Program-made: the position numbers and the translations under genes
In this document: positions 46,715 through 58,652 of the stretch, in pieces
Position numbering within the stretch: the stretch's first letter is position 1
Layout of the letters: every line of letters starts with the position of its first letter
Notes under the pieces: model-generated
The model's database searches: none
Seen by the model: the letters and a program-made list of their open reading frames with translations, nothing else
Told to the model about the DNA's origin: nothing
Assembly (NCBI RefSeq): GCF_020085105.1
Contig: NC_058042.1
Span: forward strand, 25,428,001-25,492,000
DNA: 64,000 nucleotides
Direction: 5' to 3'
DNA from: Siniperca chuatsi
Taxonomy: Eukaryota; Chordata; Actinopteri; Centrarchiformes; Sinipercidae

Positions 46715-49009
46715 TAAATAAACATTAAAAACAGTGGTTATCAAAAACAGTAGCTTTTGTGCACACTGGGCAAACATCTAAACTATTAGAGTATGGCTTT
46801 AATCATGACTTGGGTTAAGGGTTCAAATCCCCTGCTCCCCTTTGGTAAAGCTACATTCAATCACCGTAGCGGATTTCAGTGAATAGGCTGTGTTAAGCTA
46901 AAAAATAAAATAAAAAAACATCCTGATGTCGCCCATACTAAATAAAAAACTGTATTAATCACACACCTTTAAGATACAGCATCCTGCACAAGCCAAGAAT
47001 TCACCCTACCTTCACCTTGCTAAGCCGACCCTCTCCAAGGTAATTATTACATTTCACATAATAAACATGCAAAGGCTGTATATATACCTGCTCTGAGTCT
47101 CTTCCATTAACACACAATCCAGAGTGGCAGTGGTGGTGGAGGCGGCGGGAGTCTTGACGACAGCGACAGTGCTGCTCTAGCGCTCCTCCATTCCACGCAG
47201 GTTCCTTTCTCTCGCCTCTTACAGATGCTGCTTCACTCCCTGCTGCCTCCCATTGTGCAAAGGCAACCCATCCTCATCTCCTCCTCGTCCTCCTCCTCTT
47301 CCTTCAGAGAGCCCGCCCAGAACCCCCCCCCCCCCTTTTCCTAGCATTCTTGTGGTCACTGATCATAGGCAGGGATAGTCGACCCCTCCATGCGGCCACC
47401 TCACTGCCTCTCCACAGCAGCATCAGGGAATTGCAAGGGCAGCTCTGCCACTGAGATTCTGCTTCACATTTTCACAGCAGTTTCCAGGTTCTTATCTGGT
47501 GTTCACAGCCACATGTAATGCTACATTTTGTACCTCCACATCCTCTCTGTATGTGTGAGTGTGTCTGCTTCCATGGCGACAGCATATTGTGGGGACCCAG
47601 AGATTCTGTGTGGGATTGAGAAAAAAGTCAATGTCCAATTTGTGTTAAATCTATTTGCACCTTTGCATTTATGTTTGATTCTTTTTTTAAATTGAGTTTA
47701 TTTTACAGTCTTACAAAAAGCTTATTTTCTTATTATCTTACAATCACCTGTTTTGTAAATATTTTTTCCAATTTCTCTTAACATAAACACATTGTTTAAT
47801 GATGTATGTGATATAAGGGAGCTTGGTTTTAAACTAATGGCTAAGAATGACCAGCAAGGCTAAAATTGTATTAGTAGTATAAAAAGCCTTGGAGTATTCT
47901 TCAGACTACTGCTATTAAGAAATGAAAGATGATTCCATGACAATTTGTTCCTGAAGTAACCTTTCACCTTTACAAGTTTCAGAGGCTGTCTAAAACATAT
48001 TGATGATCTTGTTCATCAATATGACAAGCTCCCTTTTCAATATTGCATGCGTAAAACAATCTTCAATTTACCTACTGTATATTTCATAAAATGTGAAAAT
48101 GGGTGTGAGCAAGTACACTGCAAAACAATCCAAATTTGCTGTTATGCTATTTTCTTACAATGGGTGCAACACTTATTTGTATTTTCATTAACAAAGCTTA
48201 ACCAAACTATACATCCAAACCATCAAACCCATCTAAATATATAAAGGACATATACATTAAACAGACAATTTAATATCCAATATGAATATCGTACAAACAC
48301 AAGACGTACAATGACCTGTACAGTAAAGAATGCAGCTTTTAAAGCTTTTTCTTTCAATAAATGAATCTCTATTGATCGCTATTTGAGTTGGCATCACAAA
48401 TGTGGCATGATGATTCCTTATGCATAAGCAGTATGAAGCCTACTTCAGACTGCTAATTCTGCAACACCTTCTAGCCACAAGTCCATGGGCATGGGCACTT
48501 ATTAAAGCATACACTTTGAATTCATTAAGCTGATAAATTATTAATTGCGACCCTGAGTATTTCAATCCATTCCGTTGCTCCTGAATGTTTATGTCCTGAC
48601 CCTATCAATCAGTAACTTCCTTATCACTGGTTTTTCCGCGCACACGTTATCACATTTCCATCCTGAAACTGCTTCTCCCCCTCCCTTCCGGGTTACACAA
48701 ATCTAGACTCGTCGGTTTTTGGCATGCTTCTCTAACACCGTGACTTTTCCTGTGTGGAGTAGCTATATAGACTACAGTAAGTAGAAACGCTTCGTGTTAA
48801 GAAAGTTTGACGGTAGATGTGTTCGAGGTGGGTGTTACGAGTTATAGTTACGCCGTTACGTGTAGGTCTACTTAAGTCACTTTTCTGAGTAAATTGTAGT
48901 CTGCTTGTCAGGGTAGTTTTAATGCAGCAGCCTACTTTTTACTCTTACTTAGTTTTTTAGAGAAAAAAAATCATTACCTTGACACCGCTACATTTGGAGC
49001 CATTCCTCG
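46715..49009. other. Upstream region of chrna5 / intergenic
   Basis: GC-rich patches with GGA/TCC tracts at 47120-47320 and a 13-C run at 47323-47335 could be the chrna5 promoter side, but no start site can be named. CpG-containing sequence also occurs at 48640-48860. No coding region recognised. Confidence 0.4.
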
Positions 49010-49154
49010 CGCTACTTTTATATGTTAATTAAGGCGCCCTGTGATCCTACCGCAGCCACGCCTCTCTTCAGAGCAGCGTAATGGCTGCAGCTACAGCAGG
49101 AGTGGCCTACGGCTTTCAAGTAGCGCTAATATTTGCACACGAATTAACAGCGCA
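49010..49154 (+). promoter_or_regulatory. Candidate promoter and leader exon, possibly of UGT gene B
   Basis: A TATA-like tttatatg (about 49016-49023) precedes CpG-richer sequence with an ATG at 49081. The reading frame runs 24 codons plus two bases to a consensus donor gtaagt at 49155. If joined to the acceptor at 50417 this would be an untranslated leader carrying a short uORF. It could equally be the first exon of an unrelated gene. I do not recognise the encoded peptide. Confidence 0.3.
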
Positions 49155-50417
49155 GTAAGTAGGCTACATCAGAGAACAGTGCTGGCAGGGAGCAGTAGTA
49201 CGTGTCCGTGGTGTTAATGCAAATAGGTTTAATTACACACTCAGTGTGTCGTGCTTTAAAACTACTCCTGCTTTCTGCCGTGATGTATGCAGTGTGCATT
49301 TCACTTGTCATGCTCACTGGTGTAGCCTGTTGAACAGAGACAGAAGAGTACAGACCTAATTATGCACAGGAGGGGGGAAAAAAAGACTAAAAACTACTTT
49401 TATCTAATGTGGACATGGCTGCTATAACAGACAGATGGTCTTCCTCAGGTAAAAGTGAAGAAGTGAACACACCTGCATTTATTAGGCAATTAATGATGAA
49501 ACGTCACAGCATTTTCTCCTAATAAGTCTAAATGAGTCATCTGATATGAGACATTTTCAGAAGGACTAGAGACTGATTTGGACTCACACCTGATCTGTGG
49601 CTGCCTGTGATGGGACTGAGGACATCTGTACTGGAATGATCAAAGTTTAAGGATGCTGTAACACTCTATTTACTTTTTGACACAACTATTATGCACATGC
49701 ACACAGTTTGCTGATTTATTTGCCAAATCATAATATATGAGACAACATGTTATTACTTATTGGTGTATCTAATAGAGTATAGGATAATATTAATGTAATA
49801 TTTTGTGATCACACTTGAGAGACACAGACTGGGAATGTTGTCCTGGTGTAAATGTGGCAGGTTATCAAACCAGGAGATGATGACTTGTGTCAGTACTTTT
49901 ACTTGAGTACAGTTTTTGGCTACTCTACCCACCTCTGCGTATACTGTATGTAACAGAATTTAGATGCTAACTTTGCTGCTCACTCATTGGAAAAGTGAAG
50001 AGTGGAGCTCCGAATCCCGCTGCAGTTTGTAAATCAAACTGAATCTGGCTGAAGAATTTTGCAAAAAGTAATGATTTTAACCAAATGAGCTTTAAATATC
50101 GATCTAATCAACTGTGTGTGCGAAGGAGCAATCAGACCAAATGTAACTCGACTGCAGACGTCTAATAAACTGTGCAGTCAATTTAAAAGACTTTTACGTC
50201 AAAAGAGCTTTTATTAGAACAATAGATGGAATTCTCTGACAAATTATAAACCTGGAGCTGATTTAAGAAAAAAAAGAGGTTGCAATGGAAAATAATGGAG
50301 GTATATAGTGTCAAAGAAATCATGAAAGTAAGAAATAACAGTTGTCCTATTAAGAGACTCTTGAGTTTGGGATTTTCTTTATGGTGGTCAACTGACTGTC
50401 CATTGTTTTCATTTCAG

Positions 50418-52001
50418 ATGAGGCTGATCTGTTGCTGCAGTGCTTTGCTGCTGCTCGTCTTCATTCCCAGAGCCTGTCGAGGTGGCAACATCTTGGTCTT
50501 TCCTATTGAAGGCAGCCACTGGATAAACATGGATATCCTGCTTCGAGCTTTGCACTCGAGAGGACACAGTATAACTATCGTGCGTTCCAGCAAAAGCTGG
50601 TACATCGAGGATAAATCCTCTTATTACAATACCATTACAGTTCAAGTGGAGAAGAGCATAGATCAGAAGTTGATTACAAGAATCATATCTAAGGCCATCG
50701 AATTTGAAAGGGGGGCTCTTCCCTTGATGAGTTTCCTCCACATCACTGTAGGAATGTTCAGCACGTTTTTGGATGCTCACGCAGCCGTGGGTGACTTTGT
50801 ATCAGCAATGCTGGATGACCAAGAGTTGATGAGAAACATGAAGGACAGCAAGTTTGACCTGATGCTCGCTGACCCTTGCTGGGGTGGTGGAGTCATTTTG
50901 GCCAAATATTTGAACCTTCCTTTGGTTTATAATGTTTGCTGGCTAATAGCTACAGAGGGTCATCTTGCTATTGCTCCTTCACCTTTATCATATATTCCTA
51001 TAACGGGATCTGGCAACACTGATAAGATGAGCTTTTTTCAGAGAGTTAAAAATGTGGTTTTGTATCTAATAACCCAAACACAAAATCACCTGGTGGTAAA
51101 GCAAATATACCAGAAAATATGCGACAAATATCTTGGGCCCAATAATGACTATAAGCAGTTAATGCTTGCTGCAGACCTGTGGCTCATGAGAGTGGACTTT
51201 GTGTTTGAGTTCCCTCGCCCCACCATGCCTAATGTTGTCTATATGGGAGGGTTCCAGTGTAAACCTGCCAAACCTTTGCCTCAACACCTGGAGGAGTTTG
51301 TGCAGAGTTCTGGAGAGCACGGAGTCATCATCATGTCTCTGGGGACTTTTGTGAGTGAACTTCCTGCTGACCTGACAAACGAGATCGCTGCAGCTTTTGC
51401 CAAATTACCTCAGAAAGTCATCTGGAGGCATAAAGGTGACAGGCCAGCCACACTGGGCAACAACACTTTAATAGTCGAGTGGATGCCGCAGAATGATCTT
51501 TTAGGACATCCCAAGATAAAACTATTCGTGGCTCATGGAGGAACAAACGGAGTTCAAGAAGCTATTTATCACGGAGTCCCAGTTGTGGGTCTGCCTTTGT
51601 TTTTTGACCAACACGACAACCTGCTGCGACTGAAAGAGAGAGGAGGGGCTAAGCTTCTAACCATTAACACAGTGGACAAAGACGACAACTTCCTTAAGGC
51701 CATACAGGAAGTCCTGAACGAGCCCTCCTACAGGACGAACATGCAGAGACTCTCCAGGCTGCACCGAGATCAGCCAATGAAGCCGCTGGACACCGCCGTC
51801 TTCTGGATAGAGTTTGTGATGAGACACAAAGGTGCAGCTCACCTGAGGACAGAGTCCTACAGACTGCCCTGGTATTCCTACCACTCTGTTGATGTATTTT
51901 TGTTCCTGGCTGGAGCTGTGCTGCTCGCGCTTTTAACTATTTTCATTATGATGAGGTGTTTATACACTACAATGTGTAAACATAAAGTGAAACGTGACTA
52001 A
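50418..52001 (+). CDS. UDP-glucuronosyltransferase, UGT5-like (gene B)
   Basis: Single coding exon, 527 aa, starting at the ATG immediately after a polypyrimidine tract and acceptor (catttcag|ATG). The in-frame ATG at 50280 would add 46 residues ahead of the signal peptide across that intron and is rejected. The signal peptide is MRLICCCSALLLLVFIPRAC. GSHWIN holds the catalytic His, LADP the partner Asp, and FVAHGGTNG at about residue 370 begins the UGT signature with FFDQHDN. A membrane anchor follows, and the tail KVKRD matches the KxKxx ER-retrieval signal. About 720 bp of the 3' half is nearly identical to gene A on the other strand, while the N-terminal acceptor-binding half differs clearly. 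A poly(A) signal lies at 52195-52200. Confidence 0.9.
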   Translation: MRLICCCSALLLLVFIPRACRGGNILVFPIEGSHWINMDILLRALHSRGHSITIVRSSKSWYIEDKSSYYNTITVQVEKSIDQKLITRIISKAIEFERGALPLMSFLHITVGMFSTFLDAHAAVGDFVSAMLDDQELMRNMKDSKFDLMLADPCWGGGVILAKYLNLPLVYNVCWLIATEGHLAIAPSPLSYIPITGSGNTDKMSFFQRVKNVVLYLITQTQNHLVVKQIYQKICDKYLGPNNDYKQLMLAADLWLMRVDFVFEFPRPTMPNVVYMGGFQCKPAKPLPQHLEEFVQSSGEHGVIIMSLGTFVSELPADLTNEIAAAFAKLPQKVIWRHKGDRPATLGNNTLIVEWMPQNDLLGHPKIKLFVAHGGTNGVQEAIYHGVPVVGLPLFFDQHDNLLRLKERGGAKLLTINTVDKDDNFLKAIQEVLNEPSYRTNMQRLSRLHRDQPMKPLDTAVFWIEFVMRHKGAAHLRTESYRLPWYSYHSVDVFLFLAGAVLLALLTIFIMMRCLYTTMCKHKVKRD

Positions 52002-52194
52002 CCATTCAAGCGATATGCATTTTGTACGTACATCGATATGAAGATGGATTTAGCTAATTTTGAGATTAATATGGAATTTGTTGAACTGCCCGTTTATGCA
52101 ACATTTTGACAGTTGCTAAGCAATGGCATTATTTTGTAAGAATATTTTGCAGTATGTTATTTTGTTTGATATTCATATTTTAGTAAGGTATGAA

Positions 52195-52200
52195 AATAAA
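52195..52200 (+). promoter_or_regulatory. Candidate UGT B polyadenylation signal
   Basis: AATAAA 194 bp after the stop codon. Confidence 0.5.
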
Positions 52201-53255
52201 TGGATGTGGCTTTTTCATAACCAATGAATGTAAATCAAGTTATACTTAATTAGTCCCAGTGGGGATATTTATGTTCTGTATTCGACCTTTGTTCAAGGGC
52301 AATGGCAGGAGTACTCCTAATACCTAATGTCTTTAGGTATTGTGAGATAGCAGGGGCTCATGGGAAGCTAAAATGTGTTTTCTGACTCATTCATTACTTC
52401 ATTTTTACTCTGTGTGCAGTCAGCCATGTTCAATTATAGGCTGTACATATTTGTGCTAAGCTGTGTTTAAACCTCCAACCACCAGGTGGTACATCTCTCT
52501 TTTGACATAACTGATGTAGATGTACTTGCACCTACAATGCAATCAGCTTCAGGTGTTGCTGCCTTATGTTGCGTGAGAAGCTTACAGGTTTGGTTGTGCC
52601 ACGGCCTTTGTTTATATATAATTTTGGGGTTTGTACTATTTGTGGAACATTTGAAAAAAGAAAACATTTGACAATACTGGGACAGCAAATGCTGAGCTGT
52701 AAAGATCCGTACAATAAATCTGCAAACGGCATTTATTTCACGCTTTCACTACAAAATCTCAAAGTAGCAGCCTCTCTGTGGCTTTTTAAGAATAGCATGT
52801 TTCACTTCCATTAACATGACTCATTTCAGTAAAATAACATGTTTCTCAAGAGCTGGAGTCTCTACCTCGAGGGTGTGCACAGGTCTATGCAGGTATTATG
52901 TTTATATAGGCTGTATCAGTGCCTGCCTTTTGTTACAGCCCCAGAGCTCAAGATAAAGTCATCTCAGATGTGTGTGTCAGTGTCTTGACTGTAGACTGAA
53001 GATTCAGCTGAGTAAGTTCTATTCATTTGTATTAGTTTTCCAGCTTGTTAATGTTGTCTTGCAGTTTCAGATTACTTCAATTACAGTATAATGCTTAATG
53101 TAGGTATGGCCATGGTAAAGAAACACTTTCCTGTAGATTACTTTGGAGTTTTGCCTCATCACACTATAATAAGTGAACTTCCCTTAAAGAGACAAGCATT
53201 TAATGTTGTTAAGTACAGCAGAACTGTCATCAGGGGTGAGGCACACACAAAAAGT
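52201..53255. other. Spacer between UGT B and the UGT C leader region
   Basis: No coding region or familiar repeat recognised. Confidence 0.4.
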
Positions 53256-53361
53256 AACTAAATCAGGAAGTGTTTTTTCAGTCCCATTGGTTTGGATTCA
53301 GCCCTGCACAGTCCTGCCACAAAACGCTCAAGCAGAAGTTTAGCAAATCCAAGGTTTGAAT
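53256..53361 (+). promoter_or_regulatory. Candidate distal leader exon/promoter of UGT C
   Basis: The segment with 'aaatcaggaagtgttttttc', 'cattggtttggattcag' and 'cacagtcctgcc' resembles the one at 54040-54115 and ends at a consensus donor gtaagt (53362). It may be an alternative untranslated first exon or a remnant from duplication of the UGT promoter. Confidence 0.35.
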
Positions 53362-54039
53362 GTAAGTTTGCTATTTTTAGATGTGTTTCTCGCACATTAC
53401 TGATCTTGTCATAAGATTTGTAAATGTTTTGTTATATGGCACAAAATGACTGCCATACTGAAAAACTGAAAAGTACATATCTTAGGCCTGTTTCCTAGCT
53501 TTTGAAAAATAAACTTTCTGTATTACTGTTGAGTGAGTTTGATATGTAATGCACGCAGTATATTTATGTGATTTAGATTCCTCATTTTACATTGAACTAC
53601 TATCAACACTCACTGCTCTAATGAGAGTTCAGTAAGGTGTCTATATGAATGTTTTTGCACAAATGTCACACTTAATGTCTCAGCAAATATTAAAGTGTTA
53701 ATCAGTTCTTTTTTGGTCTGCTCAATCAGTTAGTGTACCATCCAACTTATACTGTATGAGGTGCAAATGTACAATCCACTGTTATTTAAGTACATCGATC
53801 TTGCAGCACAAATAAATATTTTTTATCTCTTTTTTGTTTTGTTTTTGTATTTTAAGATATCAGTAGGTCTAATACACAAGGCCCCACTACATTTTAAAAG
53901 AATATGGTGCACTGACTGTATGATAATGTTTAACCATTATACAGTAACGCCTTCCTGTTTATAACACTGCAGCTCTGGCTTATTGCACTATGAGGGCTAA
54001 ACTTTCCTGGTAAGAGAACTGTCCTGAGGGTGGGACAAA

Positions 54040-54168
54040 AGAAACCAGGAAGTATTTTATAGTCATACTGGTTTGACTTCAGTTCTTCACTGGTCTGCTT
54101 TGTTTTGTTTGGGTCTTAACTATCTGGCGAGAGAGTTTGTTCACATGAGTGCCAGGAAAGTTTTCACT
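54040..54168 (+). promoter_or_regulatory. Candidate proximal leader exon/promoter of UGT C
   Basis: 'gaaaccaggaagtattttat' includes an ETS-like GGAAGT and a TATA-like tattttatag. It is followed by 'actggtttgacttcag', 'cactggtctgc' and a donor gtaagc (54169). It would splice to the acceptor at 54729, giving a 5' UTR intron as inferred for genes A and B. Confidence 0.4.
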
Positions 54169-54746
54169 GTAAGCTTGACATTTAATGATTTTGTTTTCAG
54201 TTTATGAGAAAAGAGTAAGTGGTCTTTGTCGAGAGAGTTGTATGCGGGAACATTTGTTTCTAGCTTTTGCCAGCTAAAAGTGGAATGGAGATTTTATTGA
54301 ATTGAAGTCCACTGTTGAAGGATTAGACATTTGATCAAAATAGGAAAATAGGTGCATGGTATTTGTTACACGGGGATTATGTGTTTTCTTAGATGGAATC
54401 TCTTGGATATTTTCTTTTATGCAGAATGAGCACAGTTCCAGTTGTAAAAACATTTCTGCTCAGGGAGATTGGGGTTCAACACAAAGTGCATGCAGAGCTC
54501 TTGGCGCCGAACAGCACTCTAATTTCCTGAGCGAGGCTGCATGTGCTACATCCACGTGAGTCCGTTCAGATGGACTTTTTCCATACAAAAGAGAGACAAT
54601 TGAAAGGAACATCACTCTGCAGCTCTCTGTTTTGGGCATCCTAGTATATCATCCATCTTTGTGCACACATTTCCTAGAATAATTTAGTAACAGCTATCTG
54701 CTTTTTTTCTATTCTACTTGTTTTTCAGACTGCACCGTTCAAGAAG

Positions 54747-56324
54747 ATGTTTTTGTCATTGGCTACCATCATCTCTGTTTTGGCTGCCATTATTCCAGCT
54801 GGCCGTGGTGGGAACGTTCTGGTATTTCCACATGACGGCAGCCACTGGGTGAACATGAGGGTACTTGTTGAGGAGCTGCATTCAAGGGGACACACTGTGA
54901 CTGTCATTCGGGTTGCAGACAGCTGGTACATTAGTGAAGCGTCTCCACATTACAATACGGTCACAGTGGATGTTGCTGGTGGTGCAAATGAGGATTTCTT
55001 TCGTCTCTTTGTCTCTGAAGTTATTAAAATCAAACGAGGCAAGGGGTCTGTGTGGGCCCGTTTTGCTTTAGACATGGAGTTAAAAGACAAGTTCTTTGAA
55101 TTACACAGTAAAGTCTGTGAAGTGGTCACGTACATATTTGAAAATAAAGAGTTAATTAAGTCCTTCCAAGATGCCAAGTATGATGCGGTTTTGACAGACC
55201 CTGCTAACGGAGGAGGAGTAATGCTGGCTCACTACCTCGGATTGCCGTTAGTGTTTAATGCTCGATGGACTGTTCATGGCGAAGCCCATTTTGCTATTGC
55301 ACCCTCTCCACTTTCCTACGTTCCACTTCCGCCTTCAGAATTAACAGATCGAATGACTTTCTTTGAGAGGGTCAAAAACGTGTTTTTTTACACAATGAGG
55401 ATGCATCTGTACAAGCAGGTAGTTGGGCCACATTATTCTGCATTGTCCAGCCGCTACTTTGGCCCAGATGTGGACTACTTCTCCCTGTTCCAAGCTGCAG
55501 ACCTGTGGCTCATGAGAGTGGACTTTGTGTTTGAGTTCCCTCGCCCCACCATGCCTAATGTTGTCTATATGGGAGGGTTCCAGTGTAAACCTGCCGAACC
55601 TTTGCCTCAACACCTGGAGGAGTTTGTGCAGAGTTCTGGAGAGCACGGAGTCATCATCATGTCTCTGGGGACTTTGATTGGAGAGCTTCCCCATGACCTG
55701 GCTGATGAGATCGCTGCAGCTTTTGCCAAATTACCTCAGAAAGTCATCTGGAGATATAAAGGTGACAGACCAGCCACACTGGGCAACAACACTTTACTAG
55801 TCGACTGGATGCCACAGAATGATCTTTTAGGACATCCAGATATTAAGCTATTTGTAAGTCATGGAGGAACAAATGGAATATATGAGGCTATATATCATGG
55901 AGTTCCAATTGTAGGCATTCCCATTGTGTTCGATCAAGCCGACAACCTCTCCAGACTGAGAGCAAAGGGCGTTGCCAAGGTTATGGATGTTTCTGAATTG
56001 GATAGGAAATTGTTTCAGAATGCCATTCAGGAAGTCCTGAACGAGCCCTCCTACAGGACGAACATGCAGAGACTCTCCAGGCTGCACCGAGATCAGCCAA
56101 TGAAGCCGCTGGACACCGCCCTCTTCTGGATAGAGTTTGTGATGAGACACAAAGGTGCAGCTCACCTGAGGACAGAGTCCTACAGACTGCCCTGGTATTC
56201 CTACCACTCTGTTGATGTTGTATTATTTTTACTATCAATTGCACTACTTATTTTGTTATGTTTTAATGGGTTAGTATGCTCATGCTGTAGATTGTGTTTG
56301 AAAAGAAAAGTGAAATCTGACTAA
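54747..56324 (+). CDS. UDP-glucuronosyltransferase, UGT5-like (gene C)
   Basis: Single coding exon, 525 aa. The acceptor (gtttttcag) at 54729 is followed by 17 untranslated bases and the ATG. The signal peptide is MFLSLATIISVLAAIIPAGR. GSHWVN carries the catalytic His, LTDP the partner Asp, and FVSHGGTNG the start of the signature, whose donor site reads VFDQADN. An anchor and the tail KVKSD (KxKxx) follow. Two blocks (about 55481-55796 and 56028-56218) are almost or fully identical to gene D. The stretch between them is clearly different (IYEAIYHGVPIVGIPIVFDQ), as is the N-terminal half. Candidate poly(A) signals lie at 57140-57145 and 57163-57168. Confidence 0.9.
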   Translation: MFLSLATIISVLAAIIPAGRGGNVLVFPHDGSHWVNMRVLVEELHSRGHTVTVIRVADSWYISEASPHYNTVTVDVAGGANEDFFRLFVSEVIKIKRGKGSVWARFALDMELKDKFFELHSKVCEVVTYIFENKELIKSFQDAKYDAVLTDPANGGGVMLAHYLGLPLVFNARWTVHGEAHFAIAPSPLSYVPLPPSELTDRMTFFERVKNVFFYTMRMHLYKQVVGPHYSALSSRYFGPDVDYFSLFQAADLWLMRVDFVFEFPRPTMPNVVYMGGFQCKPAEPLPQHLEEFVQSSGEHGVIIMSLGTLIGELPHDLADEIAAAFAKLPQKVIWRYKGDRPATLGNNTLLVDWMPQNDLLGHPDIKLFVSHGGTNGIYEAIYHGVPIVGIPIVFDQADNLSRLRAKGVAKVMDVSELDRKLFQNAIQEVLNEPSYRTNMQRLSRLHRDQPMKPLDTALFWIEFVMRHKGAAHLRTESYRLPWYSYHSVDVVLFLLSIALLILLCFNGLVCSCCRLCLKRKVKSD

Positions 56325-56615
56325 CAAGGAAAGATGGATTGGTCGTTTTCATACTGGTTAATATATTGTTATAGAACAATCAGTTTGGCTGTGATCAGAT
56401 GATTATAGAAAGGAGTCTATGTTTTTTTAACTGTGCTTTGAGTTGACTGCAAGTTATTAGAAAAAAATCTATGGTAAAAGATAACATTTAACAGCCAGTT
56501 TTGACTGCTAACTTGCAAAAGTCCATCTGTCTGATTACTTTGTCTAAAGTGGAGTCATTTTAATAGTTGATAGATGTATGCATGCATCAGTTTAAGATTT
56601 ATTTTTGGTTTTAAA

Positions 56616-56985
56616 GGGACAGTTCACCCCAAAATTAAAAATACATATTTTTCCTCTTACCTGTAGTGCTATCTATCTATCTAGATTGTTTTGGTGTGAC
56701 TTGCTGAGTTTTGGAGATATCAGCCATAGAGATGTCTGCATTTTTTAATATAATTGGACTATATGGCACTTGGCTTGTGGTGCTCAAAGTGCCTAAAAAA
56801 TACATTTGAAAAACTCAACAGCAATGTCTCTTTTCAGAAATCATGACCTGGTTACTCAAGATAATCCACCGACCTTGTTGTAAGCAGTTTCATGTAGGAA
56901 CTATTTTCTTTATACCAATAGTTTCTGGTTCCAGGTAAAAGGAAAAATATGTATTTTTGATTTTGGGGTGAACTATCCTTTTAAC
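56616..56985. repeat. Fold-back (MITE-like) repeat, copy 1
   Basis: The left arm 'agttcaccccaaaattaaaa' with 'atacatatttttcctcttac' is mirrored at the right by 'aggaaaaatatgtatttttg' with 'attttggggtgaactatcct'. No ORF. The same family recurs at 57693. Confidence 0.8.
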
Positions 56986-57692
56986 CAAATGAAAGTGTGA
57001 AAACTCACAGCCAATGGAAACTACCTTAAGACTAGTAGACTAACTTGATGAAATCAGCCAAGATACAAATTTCAGCTCTCCTGTTTTCCTGTTTAATACA
57101 TTATGCTAAGAGCACACTGTCAAATGAAGGATCCTGAAAAATAAAAAAATTCTCACAATGTCAATAAAAAGTAAAACAATGTGGATTGTATCACTGGAGA
57201 AAAATAATGCACTTTTATTTATTTTTTCCCAACCAGCATAGGTTTGTCCTGCTGAAAAGCAAACCTCTAGTTTTGTTGAAATAGATGTATAAAAAACCCT
57301 GAGCTAAATAAGGCTTTGTTGATACCTTTACCAGCCAGCAGGTGGTGGTGTTCAGCCATTTTTATTAAAGTGTTTTCCTAGGCTGTTAAACTAACATACC
57401 AGCTATTTTAAAAAATAATAATTTTTCAGATTACAACAAGAACATACACATGAGCATTGAAAGCCACATAACAAAACTAGTTGGTCTCACCATCAAGGCA
57501 TGTTGCTGTAGCTTTTTTGTGGGGGACTGAATTATGGAATTGCAATAAAATTAGCAATTTAAACTGAAATGTTATCACAATCTGAAATTTTTTATGTGTC
57601 TAAACACTTGTAACAGAGTAAAATAATCCTGCAGTTTTCAGAAATATTTTGTTTTCCAGTCATTTAAATTTGCCACATATTTGCTTAGAAGT

Positions 57693-57922
57693 TAAAGGGA
57701 CAGTTCACCCCAAAATCAAAAATACATATTTTTCCTCTTACCTGTAGTGCTATTCATCAAGCTAGAGTGCCATCTACCATTATATTAAAAAAATGCAGAC
57801 ATCTCTACGGCTGATATCTCCAACACTCTGCAACTCACACCAAAACAATGTAGATGGATAAATAGCACTACAGGTAAGAGGAAAAATATGTATTTTTAAT
57901 TTGGGGGTGAACTGTCCCTTTA
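57693..57922. repeat. Fold-back (MITE-like) repeat, copy 2
   Basis: The arms 'acagttcaccccaaaatcaa' and 'tttgggggtgaactgtccct' are near-perfect inverse complements. The copy is shorter than the one at 56616 but shares its inner words (cttacctgtagtgctat, gtgccat). It lies upstream of UGT D. Confidence 0.8.
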
Positions 57923-58652
57923 AACACCATGTGACTTTTACTCCACTTTTTTTTATCACCTGTACTTTTAAGAACAAGAAGTTGCAGTACCAAAGTCCTG
58001 CTCAAGTTGGAACCTGGAAGGACTAGCACGTGCTCTGCTCTCTGGCAAAAGAGAAATATTGAGAAAAGAATATACACGGGAAAATACATTGCATGCCAGA
58101 AAAGGTAACATTAACATTTTTTTGTCTTTTGCCAATATAAATGACTGATAGCTATCTTGGGCTGTGAATTACTTTGTAGTTCCAAAAGTAAATTTTTAAC
58201 TGGCATGCAATACATTTTCTTGTTGTTCCAGTAGTTTAGATTCTCTCAGGTGCACAGGTTGCTTGCTAGTTGGCTCTTACTGTATATGTTAAAAGGGCTT
58301 GCATATGGACAGCTGATTTACTACTGTATATGACATCATACATCAATAATTATGTAAAATAAAAATGTAATTTTTTTAGCTTATTAATCTTACATTTGAT
58401 TTTTTGTGACAAAATGAATTGCAGAAGGCTACACATACTACTGCTAAATTATTTAAAGCAACGAATGTAAACAACTATAAAACTTAAAAGCTAGAGGGTA
58501 AACAGCAGGATTTTCATTGACAAATCAGTGATATAAACTGCATCCTGTATATTTAAGTAAATGTAGTGTTTTGATGAAAACACTAGTTGGAGTGAAAATT
58601 ATACATTTGATAAGTTGTAATATGCTTATATAATATTCTTCCCAACTTTAGA

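Noticed and set aside
46530-46721. Plus-strand ORF rich in Ser
   Set aside because: It is the complement of chrna5 exon 1 and its leader.
50280-50417. Upstream in-frame ATG of UGT B adding 46 residues
   Set aside because: It precedes a strong polypyrimidine tract and acceptor, puts a polar stretch ahead of the signal peptide and has no counterpart in the other UGTs.
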